Shown: positions 43,979 to 53,768, numbered from the stretch's first letter. The stretch is DNA of 64,000 nucleotides from Opitutales bacterium UBA2995 (GCA_002346535.1 DDZZ01000035.1:1-64000); one strand, 5' to 3'. The notes: generated by a model from the letters alone, not told the origin. Translations and numbers: made by a program.

Positions 43979-44815
43979 ATGCAATCCATTGGCGAAAGAC
44001 TTGAAGAAGCCCGCAAAAAAAAGGGCATATCAATTCGAGAAGTCACCGATGCAACAAAGATTAGAGGAGACTTCCTGGATTGCTTTGAAAAAGATAAATT
44101 CGATATCGGCATTCCGGATATCTATGTCCGAGGTTTTTTAAAAAACTATTCAAAGTTCCTCAATATCGACCCCGCAAAAATAATCACCGACTACAACGCT
44201 TTTAAACTCGGCCGCAGTAAAATATCTAAACGGGATCGAGGAGAACTGCTTGGCAGAGTGGACATGCCCGAAATCGGGCAGGAAACGGCAACAGTCGAAC
44301 CAGAGGCTCTTCAGACAGAAAATCTAGCTCCTCTCAGTTCCATTTCAGCTGGAACTACAGATTCGCACCTAGGGAGCGACGGACTTTCATCGGAACCAGA
44401 ATCGGAAGTCGATTATTCGCTTTATTGGAAGCTTGGGTTCGCAGTAGCCGCTGTTTTTGCCGTATTTATTTTGTTAGTATACGTGGTGTGGAACGTCATC
44501 AACAAGGAAAGCCCGGAAATCAATCTGGCTCTTGCAGAACCGCAAGTTGTGGACACGCCGCCCGTCCAGATTCTGGATTCACAAGAAGAGACTATTCGGC
44601 TCATAGCCTCGGGAAATGTGCACGTACTGGTAATTGAAAAGAATTCTAATCAGCGCTTGTTCAGCGGCTCTATAGCAACTGGGGAAGAAGTGGATGTCAC
44701 CAAAAGTGGTCCAGTCACTATCGCATTCAGCGAAGGCAGAAACCTGAGTTATGTAAAGGGTGGTCAAAATTACACGCCTGATACAGTCGGGCTGGGCAGA
44801 ATCTCTGTGCCCTGA
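43979..44815 (+). CDS. RodZ-like membrane protein with HTH and DUF4115
   Basis: This 278-aa protein starts MQSIGERLEEARKKKGISIR, a HTH_25 helix-turn-helix (about 1-75) that in RodZ binds MreB rather than DNA. A linker of about 80 residues leads to a transmembrane helix (about 150-172, KLGFAVAAVFAVFILLVYV) and a periplasmic DUF4115 beta domain with IRLIASGNVHVLVIEKNSNQ and FSGSIATGEE. The layout equals RodZ, a component of the rod-shape elongasome. It follows ftsK by 112 bp. mre genes are not in the window, so the symbol is left open. Confidence 0.82.
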   Translation: MQSIGERLEEARKKKGISIREVTDATKIRGDFLDCFEKDKFDIGIPDIYVRGFLKNYSKFLNIDPAKIITDYNAFKLGRSKISKRDRGELLGRVDMPEIGQETATVEPEALQTENLAPLSSISAGTTDSHLGSDGLSSEPESEVDYSLYWKLGFAVAAVFAVFILLVYVVWNVINKESPEINLALAEPQVVDTPPVQILDSQEETIRLIASGNVHVLVIEKNSNQRLFSGSIATGEEVDVTKSGPVTIAFSEGRNLSYVKGGQNYTPDTVGLGRISVP

Positions 44816-44820
44816 TTTAA

Positions 44821-45423
44821 CTACACGTTTGATTTCCAGCCTGAAGGCCCTTTGATTCCCACGGGGCTTCCCAATACCTCACTAACGAGAATAGCTTTTT
44901 TCTGTCCTAATGGATTGGAAAAATCCTTAAACAATTCGCGTTGAAGGGCTCCCCTTGGTACCATTGGAGCCATACTACTGGAATCCCATGATTCCCGAAG
45001 TGGTTTATATTTTATCTGCGCCTCAAGCTCCCGAACCTTTTTCATTTTCGCCTCCAGTTCACGCTTATGAGTATCGGCTGAATAAGCAGGTTTGGGAGCA
45101 GGAAACGGTGCTTGTCTCCTAACACGTCTGGCCGGCTTAAGTTCGGGTTGAGAAGTCACATAAGGCTGGGCAGGCTGCTGCGATTCTTGAGCCGGGGGTG
45201 GGGGTGGTTGCGCCCTTCCGATCCTTTCGGCAATCTTACGACGGATTTCCTCTTTTATCTCGGAAACACGTCTGGCTTCATCGGGATCGATTTCCTGACC
45301 GGATGGAGGCACATCCGGCTGATCGCCTTTACTCTTCTTCTGAGCAGCACTCCCTACAAAATAGAGAATCGCTATAATCAGGGGGATAACAACGTTATCC
45401 AGGTTATTGAGAACCCAATCCAT
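44821..45423 (-). CDS. Hypothetical Pro-rich single-pass membrane protein, 200 aa
   Basis: The protein begins MDWVLNNLDNVVIPLIIAIL, giving one N-terminal transmembrane helix (about residues 10-28). A charged helical region follows (DEARRVSEIKEEIRRKIAER), then a Pro/Gln-rich stretch (about 70-115), a Lys/Glu helix and a conserved-looking C-terminus. It is encoded 12 bp downstream of floA on the same strand, so it is probably part of the floA-nfeD operon. I recognise no family. The layout is that of a small scaffold or anchor. Confidence 0.6.
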   Translation of the reverse strand: MDWVLNNLDNVVIPLIIAILYFVGSAAQKKSKGDQPDVPPSGQEIDPDEARRVSEIKEEIRRKIAERIGRAQPPPPPAQESQQPAQPYVTSQPELKPARRVRRQAPFPAPKPAYSADTHKRELEAKMKKVRELEAQIKYKPLRESWDSSSMAPMVPRGALQRELFKDFSNPLGQKKAILVSEVLGSPVGIKGPSGWKSNV

Positions 45424-45435
45424 TCGGTGAAACTA

Positions 45436-46482
45436 TTACGGAGTGTCCTCCGGTTTTGTTGTATCGGTAGAATCAGCACCGGAAATCGACTTTCTCATTG
45501 ATGTATCGGACTGGATGTTTTCCAGACGATAATAATCCATGATTCCTAAATTTCCGGCGCGGAAAGCCTCGGCAATTGCCAGGGGAACCTGAGCCTGGGC
45601 CTCGACAAGCTTGGCGTTCATTTCCTCGACTTTGGCTTTCATCTCTTGCTCCTGAGCAACAGCTGCGGCCCGGCGAATTTCAGCCTGGGCCTGGGCAATC
45701 TTCTTATTGGCCTCGGCTTGCGCTTCTTGCAACTGGGCTCCCACATTTTCTCCTACATCCACATCGGCGATATCGATGGAAAGAATTTCAAATGCGGTGC
45801 CTACATCCAAGCCACGATTCAACACGTTCTGGGATATGGTGTCCGGGTTCTCCAATACATACTTGTAGGTCTCCGCCGAACCGATGGTGGTTACAATGCC
45901 TTCACCCACCCGGGCGATGATGGTCTCTTCCTGGGCACTTCCTACGTAACGTTCCAAATTACTGCGAACGGTCACTCGCGCTCGCGCTTTCACCTGAACG
46001 CCGTCTTTGGCCACCCCGTCAATGGTGCTCTTGCCCTGGGTCTCAGCCGGGCAATCGATCACCTTTGGATTGATCGAGGTCCGGACAGCTTCCACGACGG
46101 ATTTTTCAGTTCCTTTGGTTGCCAGGTCGATCACGGTGGCCTGATCCCAGTCAAGGGGAAGCCCGGCCTTTTTAGCGTTAATAAGAGCAAGGGTGGTTTG
46201 CATGATGTCGCCACCGGCCATGTAGTGCGTCTCCAAATTATCGATCGGAAGATCGATGCCGGCTTTCACGGCTGTGATTCTAGCGTCCACGATCAGGCTG
46301 TAGGGCAACTTCCGCAAATAACGCATGAAGACCAAATTCATCAAACCAACGGGCGCTCCCGAAGACATGGCCTTCAACCATACGCTGAGGAAGGAAAGGA
46401 TAATAAAGCCTAAAAAGACTACTATGAGTATAACGATGATACTGGCGATTGTCATGCCAGTGATGCCAAGTATGGGTATCAT
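45436..46482 (-). CDS. floA: Flotillin-like protein FloA (UPF0365)
   Basis: This 348-aa protein has an N-terminal membrane hairpin region (about residues 8-35) and the FloA/UPF0365 core: SVWLKAMSSGAPVGLMNLVF, IDLPIDNLETHYMAGGDIMQ and ARARVTVRSNLERYVGSAQE. A long Ala/Glu/Gln-rich coiled coil follows (about 240-300, AQAEANKKIAQAQAEIRRAA). FloA forms functional membrane microdomains. Its start overlaps the small NfeD gene by 4 bp, matching the widespread nfeD-floA pair. Confidence 0.92.
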   Translation of the reverse strand: MIPILGITGMTIASIIVILIVVFLGFIILSFLSVWLKAMSSGAPVGLMNLVFMRYLRKLPYSLIVDARITAVKAGIDLPIDNLETHYMAGGDIMQTTLALINAKKAGLPLDWDQATVIDLATKGTEKSVVEAVRTSINPKVIDCPAETQGKSTIDGVAKDGVQVKARARVTVRSNLERYVGSAQEETIIARVGEGIVTTIGSAETYKYVLENPDTISQNVLNRGLDVGTAFEILSIDIADVDVGENVGAQLQEAQAEANKKIAQAQAEIRRAAAVAQEQEMKAKVEEMNAKLVEAQAQVPLAIAEAFRAGNLGIMDYYRLENIQSDTSMRKSISGADSTDTTKPEDTP

Positions 46483-46943
46483 ATTTCTTTAACGATTAAT
46501 TTTAAGTGTTCAGACCGCACCACTTTTACGGTGGTATTCTTTTTTATCAGACCGCCGTTGGATGCGGCTTCAAATACTTCATTCTCGACGTTTACTTTTC
46601 CCGAAGGGGCCATGGTCGTCAGTGCCACTCCTTGTTGACCTACCAACTCAGGGCGGCCAACGGGATTGGTCTTAGCTGTTTGGCGGTCCGCATGCTGAAA
46701 GTCTTTCCTGAAGGGTGAAACCTTCAGCAGTTTTATTTCGATGAAGAACAAGGCCAATCCTAGGAGTAATCCGCCGAGCAAAATAGCGGCGCTGCCCAAA
46801 ATCCCCAATGTCTCATATGCCATGATCGATGAACCCACCAGAGAGATAACACCCAGCAAGCCGAGAATACCGCCCGGGGCGAAAAGTTCCAAAAAGAACA
46901 GGATAAATGCAAAAATAAGGAGAAAAATTACCGTGGTCGTCAT
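46479..46943 (-). CDS. NfeD-family membrane protein (short form)
   Basis: This 154-aa protein carries three to four hydrophobic segments in residues 1-75 (LIFAFILFFLELFAPGGILG, then LLGVISLVGSSIMAYETLG). An OB-fold NfeD domain at the C-terminus has LVGQQGVALTTMAPSGKVNV and KNTTVKVVRSEHLKLIVKEI. NfeD proteins partner with flotillins, which agrees with the adjacent floA gene. It lies 1 bp downstream of the longer NfeD/ClpP-class gene and overlaps floA by 4 bp. Confidence 0.85.
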   Translation of the reverse strand: MTTTVIFLLIFAFILFFLELFAPGGILGLLGVISLVGSSIMAYETLGILGSAAILLGGLLLGLALFFIEIKLLKVSPFRKDFQHADRQTAKTNPVGRPELVGQQGVALTTMAPSGKVNVENEVFEAASNGGLIKKNTTVKVVRSEHLKLIVKEI

Positions 46944-46944
46944 A

Positions 46945-48498
46945 TCAGTTCTTTCTATCTACTAGTAATGAATAACTTTTGTAGCCCACAACAGTTACTT
47001 TTTCGCCTTTTTTCACTTTCCCGACGGAGATGGTAGCTTCGTATCGCTTCCCATCAATTTCAATTATCCCGATTGGACGCAGGTCAGTCACGACCAATCC
47101 TTCCGTGCCCACGTCGGGTAACTTGTCACCCTCGACATAGCGCCCACCTCCAGCGGTGACCATATCGGGATCGGCCACCGTGCTTTCAGCCATGATCCGT
47201 CTAAAAAATTGAGCCTTTGGCAGATACCGCCAAATTATGAAAAGGACAGCGGTGGCGATAGCCAGGCTGATCGCTAAGTTGTATGCGCCTTCTTCCAAGG
47301 ATTCGAAATTTATTTTCCAGCCTTCCGAAGGAGCTCCGGGTTCCGGAACAACAGGCCAGACATCAGCCAGCGACCAGACCATAGCACCTAAAACACAAAG
47401 CACACCGAGTAATCCGAACACCATGACACCAGGCAGCAGAAAAAGCTCAACGGCTACAAAAACCATGCCTATTACCAGCAGAACTAAAGCTTCAAAACCA
47501 GCCAGGCCAGCTGAATGATGTCCAAACAAGGCCACCAGGATAAAACTTACACCAAGTAACCCCAACAATCCAAAACTGGGAGTTTTTAATTCGACTACGA
47601 GCATCACTATTCCCAATCCAAAGAGCACTGGAGTCAAAAAATCGATGTAGGAAGCTACCTCTTCCGACCAGGAGGCTTCAAATTCCGTTATCTCGATCTC
47701 CTCGGCTCCAAATCCATATTTAAATATTTCCTCAATCGAATCCGCAATTCCTGCAGCAATTAACCGCTCGGGTGGATCGCCAAACGGAACCACCGCTTTG
47801 GATGCGGTTAAAGAAAGCAGCTCGCCCTTGGGACTTATAAGAATTCCGTCTTCAACAAACTCAAATTCTTTCTCCATCATCGCCTTGATGACATTGTTTC
47901 TAAGTTCCTTGTCCTGAGAGTAAGATTCAATGCGAGCGTCGAGGTAACTGTTGATCTTGGCCTGCATGGTTTCAGGAATTTCCTGCCCACTCGACGCAAC
48001 GGCAGCAGCCGCACCCATAATTCCAAGTTTAGAGAAATAAATGTAATCAGTAACCGACGAAATAATGGCACCGGCAGAAATCGCCTCGTCGTTAATGTAG
48101 GTAATGGTGATGCCTTCAAATTCATTGAGAATTTCCATTATTTCCAAGGTGATATCCAATCGGCCACCCGGCGTATCCATATCCAAAACTACCACGTCGA
48201 CTCCGGCTGTCATGGCATCCTTCAATGAACGCCGCAGAATATAAAGCACCGGATTCCCAATGTCTTTTTGAATAGGAATAACCGCCACCTTGAGCGACCC
48301 TTCTTCAGGAAGTTCAATCCCTTCCAATGGCGAGATCAGTTCCTCCTTCGACAATCCGGACATATCTATTCCCTCAAATTCTTTGTAGGAATCTGAAGCA
48401 TTTGAATCCTCTTTCTCAGCCTCATCCTCGGCAAATCCGATGGAGGGAATTAGCGAGGAAAACAGCCAAACGACTATGTAAAAGGGTAATCGGCTCAT
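46945..48498 (-). CDS. NfeD-like membrane-bound ClpP-class serine protease
   Basis: This 517-aa protein contains a signal peptide (residues 1-23, ending IGFAED) and a ClpP/SppA-type protease domain (about 65-265). That domain has VVVLDMDTPGGRLD and the likely nucleophile Ser in NDEAISAGAII, with the catalytic Lys expected in the QAKINSYLDARI helix. Four transmembrane helices (about 285-420) and a C-terminal NfeD OB domain (about 450-517) follow. Homologues cleave hydrophobic C-termini such as that of stomatin. It is the first gene of the nfeD-nfeD-floA operon and starts 29 bp from the divergent mutarotase-like frame. Confidence 0.85.
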   Translation of the reverse strand: MSRLPFYIVVWLFSSLIPSIGFAEDEAEKEDSNASDSYKEFEGIDMSGLSKEELISPLEGIELPEEGSLKVAVIPIQKDIGNPVLYILRRSLKDAMTAGVDVVVLDMDTPGGRLDITLEIMEILNEFEGITITYINDEAISAGAIISSVTDYIYFSKLGIMGAAAAVASSGQEIPETMQAKINSYLDARIESYSQDKELRNNVIKAMMEKEFEFVEDGILISPKGELLSLTASKAVVPFGDPPERLIAAGIADSIEEIFKYGFGAEEIEITEFEASWSEEVASYIDFLTPVLFGLGIVMLVVELKTPSFGLLGLLGVSFILVALFGHHSAGLAGFEALVLLVIGMVFVAVELFLLPGVMVFGLLGVLCVLGAMVWSLADVWPVVPEPGAPSEGWKINFESLEEGAYNLAISLAIATAVLFIIWRYLPKAQFFRRIMAESTVADPDMVTAGGGRYVEGDKLPDVGTEGLVVTDLRPIGIIEIDGKRYEATISVGKVKKGEKVTVVGYKSYSLLVDRKN

Positions 48499-48532
48499 TG
48501 CCAGTAGTTAATCATGCTGGGGGCCTTTGGAA

Positions 48533-49528
48533 ATGCAAGAGTCCTTAAATAATATTTCGAAAGTATTGGCAGCTAAAAAATTCGGATTATGGTTGAGGGG
48601 TATGCTTAGAAAAGAAACCGGCCTGGGTCAGGAATTATTCAAATGGGAAATTGGCCCCTCAGAATTCCGAATGCTTCCACGCCAAGGCGCCAGGCTCATG
48701 TCCTGGGACCTGAGACTTTCCGGCAATCAAAAAAGATCCGTAATTTTTTGGCCCGAAGAAGCCGATCAAGAAAACATCGCATATGTTCATGGCGGAAACC
48801 CCATCCTTTTCCCCTTTTCGGCAAGAACGTTTCACAAAGGAACTATCAAAACCTGGAAATCGCCGGATGGTGAAATCCGGGAAATGCCCATACACGGTTT
48901 TGCAAGAACCAGCAAATTTGAAGTGGTATCGGTTGATGATAGCTCTATTTCCATGGCACTGAATTCGACTTCTGAAACCAAGATCTGCTATCCATTCGAT
49001 TTCGAGTTTTTAGTCACCTACCGTTTTGATATGCTCGCCCTGGAGGTTGAATTTAAGGTAAGTAATCTCGGAGAAGCCAAATTACCCTGGAGCGCCGGCC
49101 ACCATTTTTATTTTTCACTGCCTTGGCATAAGCAACTCTTAAGAGAAAATTACCGGATTCTTTTGCCCGGTTGTAAAAGCGTGTATCAAGCTGAGGACGG
49201 ATCTTTGGCTCCAGCCGAATTTAAAGGAGGAGAAGCTTCAATGGATGATTCCACCCTGGTGGGTCGCATGCATTTCCGCCTCAAGGAAAACAAAATCAGG
49301 TTCGGCCTGAAATCCGGAGAAGAAGACATTGTAGTGGTGGTGTCCGACGCCGCCAAACCTCTTCCCGAAAAAACAGTCGTCACTTGGACGGAATCTGGGG
49401 ACAGCCCATTCTATTGCATCGAGCCGTGGATGGGTCCACCCAACAGCCCAGAACATAAAACGGGTCTGCATTGGATTGAGCCAGGTGAGTCAGATAACTT
49501 CAAGATACGCATCTCCCTTGAAGAGTAA
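48533..49528 (+). CDS. Aldose 1-epimerase-like (galactose mutarotase fold) protein
   Basis: The start is uncertain. ATG 48533 gives 331 aa, TTG 48527 two more residues, and ATG 48602, which has a GAGGGG-like site upstream, would give 308 aa starting MLRKETGLGQ. The beta-sandwich contains GARLMSWDLRLSG, HGGNPILFPFSART, MPIHGFARTSKFEVVS, WSAGHHFYFSLPW (catalytic-type His) and FYCIEPWMGPPNSPEHKTGL (acidic residue region). These fit the D-hexose-6-phosphate epimerase-related mutarotases. The substrate is unknown. Confidence 0.78.
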   Translation: MQESLNNISKVLAAKKFGLWLRGMLRKETGLGQELFKWEIGPSEFRMLPRQGARLMSWDLRLSGNQKRSVIFWPEEADQENIAYVHGGNPILFPFSARTFHKGTIKTWKSPDGEIREMPIHGFARTSKFEVVSVDDSSISMALNSTSETKICYPFDFEFLVTYRFDMLALEVEFKVSNLGEAKLPWSAGHHFYFSLPWHKQLLRENYRILLPGCKSVYQAEDGSLAPAEFKGGEASMDDSTLVGRMHFRLKENKIRFGLKSGEEDIVVVVSDAAKPLPEKTVVTWTESGDSPFYCIEPWMGPPNSPEHKTGLHWIEPGESDNFKIRISLEE

Positions 49529-49789
49529 AAAAAGCAATCGGGCACTTTCCTCAAGCCTTCGCAATGCTTTGGGGTAGAGGGCGCCTCACGGATTCGAGAC
49601 GTCCATCTTGACGACTAAAAGGGGCGGGAGCGCACATGAGTAGGTGACTGAGCTGTGAGGGAGGAATAGTCGGCATGTCGGACCGAGGCTGTTTGTAACC
49701 CTGAAATTCAATCGGCCTAATTACAAAATGACCTGACCAACTCAAAAAAAATTTATTGCCCCTTCACAAACATCCGGTGAGAGCACCCT

Positions 49790-52357
49790 CTATTGTTCCT
49801 GACGTAATATTTGCAGTGGCGGTTGCCTGGTTATTCCCCGGCTGTTTAACAATCCAGTCAAAGTGGTTAACCCCATCATCACAAACATGCCGGTCAATAC
49901 CACTTCCCAGCTGAAGGAAAACGGAAGCTTAAAAAGGAATTGCATCAAAGCCCAAGCAGCTGTTATCGAAAAAAATCCTCCAACAACCGAGGCCAAGAGA
50001 CCCACAGACGCAAACTCGATGAGGAGAATTCTAGATATAGTCTTAGAATCTGCACCGAGTGTTCGCAGCAGTACACTTTCCTGAATGCGCTGGTAGCGAC
50101 TCGTAATAATAGTGCCGGCCATCACCAGCAATCCGGCAAGAACAGTGAACAAAGCCATGAATTGGACCACCCAACTTATTTTGGACAAAATATCATCCAC
50201 CGTAGAAAGGATTAGCCGAAGATCAATAGAGGAAACATTGGGGTAAGCCTGGATCAGATCCGATTGAACTTGCCCAGTTACCTGCGGATTAGGAGTTCGC
50301 GTGGCAATAATGAACATGCTGGGCGCTTCCTCCAAAACACCCTTTGGAAAAACAAAAAAGAAATTAGCCCTTACCTGGTTCCAATCGACTTTGCGGATGC
50401 TGGAAATTTCAGCTTCGATAGGAAGTCCTTGAACATCAAATACAAGTCGATCGCCCAATACAACTTCCATGTCTTCGGCAAGTCCTTGAGAAATGGATAC
50501 GGGGATCGGCTCCTCTTCAATAGAAGCTTCGGTCACAAAAGTTCCCGACACTACTTCTTCAGCGTCAGTAAGGTGATCCCGATAGGTCGACCGGTATTCA
50601 CGTCGTAAAGTCCAACTCTCAGGACCTTCGCGGCGATCTCCTCGATAACCCCGTCGAATCAATTCAGGAACGGGAGTACCTTTAAATTCGGAGATGCGCA
50701 TCGAAACGATAGGAACGGACTCAATAATCGGCATGTTATTATTCTCAATGATCTCATTCACGCCCTCCAGTTGAGAGGGCTGAATATCAAAAAAGATCAT
50801 GTTTGAGGCGTCAACCCCACGATCGACAATAAGCTGCTTCAAAATCGCTTCCTTTGTAAGAAGGAGGGAAAGTACGATGATAAATCCAAGCACCAATGCG
50901 ACGAGCATGAGCACTGTCCGATTATTTGGCCTGTACAGGTTGGCAATGCCGTAGCGCCAGGGAAACGGCAACTTGGCGGGGATAAATTTCCGAATGAGCC
51001 TTAAAAAGGCCCAGGCAACAACAACCAATAAAAGCAATACGCCAATCAAACCGCCCGAAAAGGCCAGGTTGATTTTCAGATTATTCGTTTGGGCAAATCC
51101 GAATCCAAACAGAAGCAATACCAACCCCCCGACTATGGCGTAGGCCCAAGGATCCTTTTTCATGGCTCCGGGATTTTCCACACCGGTTCTAAGCACCCGG
51201 AGAGGAGAAATCTTCCTCAAGGGCAGCAAGGGCAACAGCGTAAACAGAAAACAGACGACCCAACCAAATGCCAACCCGATTACCAGATCGAACCACGCAA
51301 ACCTGGATTCCAATTCGAAGGGTAAAAAATCCTGAATAAAAACCGGTATCAGAAATTGGATGCCAGTTCCGATAAGAGAGCCGATCAATGCGGCGATCAA
51401 TCCCAGTCCGCTTATTTGAACCAGAAATATGGATACGCTTAATTTGGACGGCGTGCCTAAGCAGCGCAGAATGGCAACCGTATCCAATTTCCCGGCCAGG
51501 TATACATGCACGGCACCTGTCACCCCTACCCCTCCTAGAATCAGGGCCATAAAACCAACCAGGTTGAGAAGGTCAGTTACCGCCTGAAACGACTCAATAA
51601 GCTCGTCTCGTTCCTCCTCCACTGTATCGTAAGAAACTCTGTTTTCGCGAAAGAACCTTCGATCTCGTTCGAGATCCGATTGAATGTTAGACGGGTCATC
51701 CAGCTTTACATAGGCCCGACAGGAAACACGGCTGCCAAACTGCATAAGGCCGGTATCCTCCAAGTTCGACTTGGAGATATAGACCCTCGGCGCGACCCAA
51801 CCAGTGAGGTTTGATTCACCCGGGATACGGTCAACGATCGCGATTACCTCAAAATAAATTTCACCTAACTTTACACGATCGCCAACGGAAACAGAAAACT
51901 GATAAAAAAGGCTTTCCTCCATCATCACATATCGACCCGAATGAAATTGATCCATCAGGTTTTCGGGCTGAGTTTCTAGCTCTCCGTAAAACGGAAATGC
52001 TTCTTCAAATGCCCGCATGGATACAAGACGGCTGCCACCGTTGGATTCAAACAAGGCCATAGTCGACAAGCGCACTTCGTTGACGCGTTGACCTGGAAGC
52101 TCGTCGATGTAGTTTTCAACTTCCTCAGGGTAAACAGAGCGTGAGTAAAATTCGACGTCAGCTCCAAGCAGTTCCTTCGATTGCTCATTGATGGCATCCT
52201 CTATGTTTGAGCGGAAACCCCGTATGGCCACCAGAGCTGAAAGGCCGAACACAATGGATAGTACAAACAAAACCAGTTTCAGCCGATTCCGCCGGCTATC
52301 ACGCCAGCTCATCAATAACGCCCACCTCCAACTAACATCTGCAGATGGCTCGCTCAC
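49790..52357 (-). CDS. ABC transporter permease, YbbP-like (double FtsX)
   Basis: This 855-aa inner-membrane protein has ten predicted helices and two FtsX/MacB-type permease units (about 260-380 and 730-850), each preceded by a large periplasmic domain. The N-terminus WRDSRRNRLKLVLFVLSIVF and GVGVTGAVHVYLAGKLDTVA are characteristic, as is the final part SVLLRTLGADSKTISRILLI. YbbAP pairs are thought to move lipophilic substrates or act as mechanotransmitters. It overlaps the ATPase gene by 4 bp and lies opposite a tesA-like gene, which gives the classical ybbA-ybbP-tesA neighbourhood. Confidence 0.88.
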   Translation of the reverse strand: MSEPSADVSWRWALLMSWRDSRRNRLKLVLFVLSIVFGLSALVAIRGFRSNIEDAINEQSKELLGADVEFYSRSVYPEEVENYIDELPGQRVNEVRLSTMALFESNGGSRLVSMRAFEEAFPFYGELETQPENLMDQFHSGRYVMMEESLFYQFSVSVGDRVKLGEIYFEVIAIVDRIPGESNLTGWVAPRVYISKSNLEDTGLMQFGSRVSCRAYVKLDDPSNIQSDLERDRRFFRENRVSYDTVEEERDELIESFQAVTDLLNLVGFMALILGGVGVTGAVHVYLAGKLDTVAILRCLGTPSKLSVSIFLVQISGLGLIAALIGSLIGTGIQFLIPVFIQDFLPFELESRFAWFDLVIGLAFGWVVCFLFTLLPLLPLRKISPLRVLRTGVENPGAMKKDPWAYAIVGGLVLLLFGFGFAQTNNLKINLAFSGGLIGVLLLLVVVAWAFLRLIRKFIPAKLPFPWRYGIANLYRPNNRTVLMLVALVLGFIIVLSLLLTKEAILKQLIVDRGVDASNMIFFDIQPSQLEGVNEIIENNNMPIIESVPIVSMRISEFKGTPVPELIRRGYRGDRREGPESWTLRREYRSTYRDHLTDAEEVVSGTFVTEASIEEEPIPVSISQGLAEDMEVVLGDRLVFDVQGLPIEAEISSIRKVDWNQVRANFFFVFPKGVLEEAPSMFIIATRTPNPQVTGQVQSDLIQAYPNVSSIDLRLILSTVDDILSKISWVVQFMALFTVLAGLLVMAGTIITSRYQRIQESVLLRTLGADSKTISRILLIEFASVGLLASVVGGFFSITAAWALMQFLFKLPFSFSWEVVLTGMFVMMGLTTLTGLLNSRGITRQPPLQILRQEQ

Positions 52358-53031
52358 AGAGATTCAACGCCCTCCACAGCACCCTGATGGATCCTGAAAA
52401 TGTGCTCGGTTTTACGAGCTAATTCAAGATTATGAGTAACTACTACCAAGGTCGTTCCAGCTTGCCGGTTGAGGTCGAACAGCAGATTTTCAACCACGCC
52501 GCTGGTATCCCCATCCAGATTGCCAGTCGGTTCGTCTGCAAAAAGGATAGAAGGCTCATGAATAAAGGCCCTGGCCAAAGCAACACGTTGTTGTTCACCG
52601 CCGGACAGTTGGACCGGATAATGATCTAATCGATCTCCCAGTCCGACCTGCTCCAAGAGCTCATAGGCTTGCTTTCTTTTTCCGGTTCTTCCTCGCAATT
52701 CCAATGGTACTAAAACGTTTTCCAAAGCATTCAGGGACGGGATCAATTGAAAGTTCTGAAATACAAATCCAACTTCCTGGTTTCGAATCTCAGCTAACTC
52801 ATCTTCCGTCGAGGAGTGCAAAGCATGGTCGTTGAGAAAAATTTCGCCACTGCTCGGTCGGTCCAGTCCAGCACATAAACCCAGCAAAGTGGTTTTGCCC
52901 GATCCCGATGGTCCGAGAATGGAACAGCGGCTCCCAGCCTGAATATCGAAAGTCACATCTTGCAGCACATCCACCTCATGGCTCTCCGTGGAAAAGGATT
53001 TACTGACGTTCTTTACTTGAAGGATTTTCAT
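52354..53031 (-). CDS. ABC transporter ATP-binding protein, YbbA-like
   Basis: This 225-aa ATPase of the MacB/LolD class has Walker A GPSGSGKTTLLGLCAGLDRP, the Q-loop in VGFVFQNFQLIPSLNALENV, the signature QLSGGEQQRVALARAFIHEP, Walker B ILFADEPTGNLD and the H-loop VVVTHNLELA. It overlaps its permease gene by 4 bp. The divergent esterase gene 53121 shares the 89-bp promoter region. The partner set supports the YbbA assignment over LolD. Confidence 0.92.
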   Translation of the reverse strand: MKILQVKNVSKSFSTESHEVDVLQDVTFDIQAGSRCSILGPSGSGKTTLLGLCAGLDRPSSGEIFLNDHALHSSTEDELAEIRNQEVGFVFQNFQLIPSLNALENVLVPLELRGRTGKRKQAYELLEQVGLGDRLDHYPVQLSGGEQQRVALARAFIHEPSILFADEPTGNLDGDTSGVVENLLFDLNRQAGTTLVVVTHNLELARKTEHIFRIHQGAVEGVESL

Positions 53032-53120
53032 TAATTAAGGTTCGCAAGGATTTATTTTTTAATGACTGGCATGCGTTTTGTGAATGAACTTAATCTCATA
53101 AGCTCTGTCATGAAGATGCG

Positions 53121-53765
53121 GTGAAAAGTTTCAATTCAATCATTTGCTTAAGCGTGAGAGCGGTGTGGATGCTCACGCTGGTTACAATGGGGCTCCTCCC
53201 GCTCGCTGCAAAGAAAACCATCGTATTCATGGGTGACAGCATCACTGCAGGCTATGGAATCGGAGACGACCAAGCCTTTCCAGCTCTCATTCAGGAAAAG
53301 CTGGATGAATTGGAATTAGATTACACGGTGATCAATGCTGGGGTGAGTGGCGAAACTTCAGCAGGAGGATTAAACCGAATCAACTGGCTGCTGAAACGGC
53401 CCATTGACATTTTTGTATTAGAACTGGGGGCCAACGACGGGCTACGTGGTCAGATGGTGGAGGCGACTCGTTCCAACCTGATTGAAATTCTGAACCGCGT
53501 ACGAGAAAAATATCCAGCTGCTGATTTAATTCTGGCCGGCATGCAAGTTCCTCCAAGCATGGGACCGGATTACTCCAGTGCATTTAGATCTATGTTCGGC
53601 GAAGTCGCAGACTCCACGGGCGCCCATCTGATCCCGTTTACCCTGGAAGGTGTCGGAGGTGTCGACGAACTGAATCTACCGGATGGCATCCACCCAAATC
53701 GAAAAGGTCATCAAATGATTGTTGAGTTGGTCTGGAAACATGTAGAGCCCTTTCTCGAAAAATAA
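53121..53765 (+). CDS. tesA: SGNH-hydrolase, arylesterase/TesA-like
   Basis: This 214-aa protein starts at GTG 53121 with a signal peptide (about residues 1-30, ending LPLAAKK). SGNH blocks are visible: IVFMGDSITAGYGIG (catalytic Ser), INAGVSGETSAGGLNR (Gly block), LELGANDGLRG (Asn block), and LPDGIHPNRKG (Asp and His). TesA is a periplasmic thioesterase/lysophospholipase. The divergent position to ybbAP is conserved in proteobacteria and others. The decayed acyl-ACP thioesterase begins three bases downstream. Confidence 0.92.
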   Translation: MKSFNSIICLSVRAVWMLTLVTMGLLPLAAKKTIVFMGDSITAGYGIGDDQAFPALIQEKLDELELDYTVINAGVSGETSAGGLNRINWLLKRPIDIFVLELGANDGLRGQMVEATRSNLIEILNRVREKYPAADLILAGMQVPPSMGPDYSSAFRSMFGEVADSTGAHLIPFTLEGVGGVDELNLPDGIHPNRKGHQMIVELVWKHVEPFLEK

Positions 53766-53768
53766 AGC

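Noticed and set aside
45646..46413. 255-codon open frame opposite floA
   Set aside because: It is antisense to a well-supported flotillin gene, and its length reflects the Ala/Glu-rich codon usage of that gene.
49529..49789. Possible small gene between the mutarotase-like gene and the YbbP-like gene
   Set aside because: An open frame exists on the minus strand, but its Arg/Ser/Pro-rich sequence shows no protein features. I treat the stretch as intergenic.
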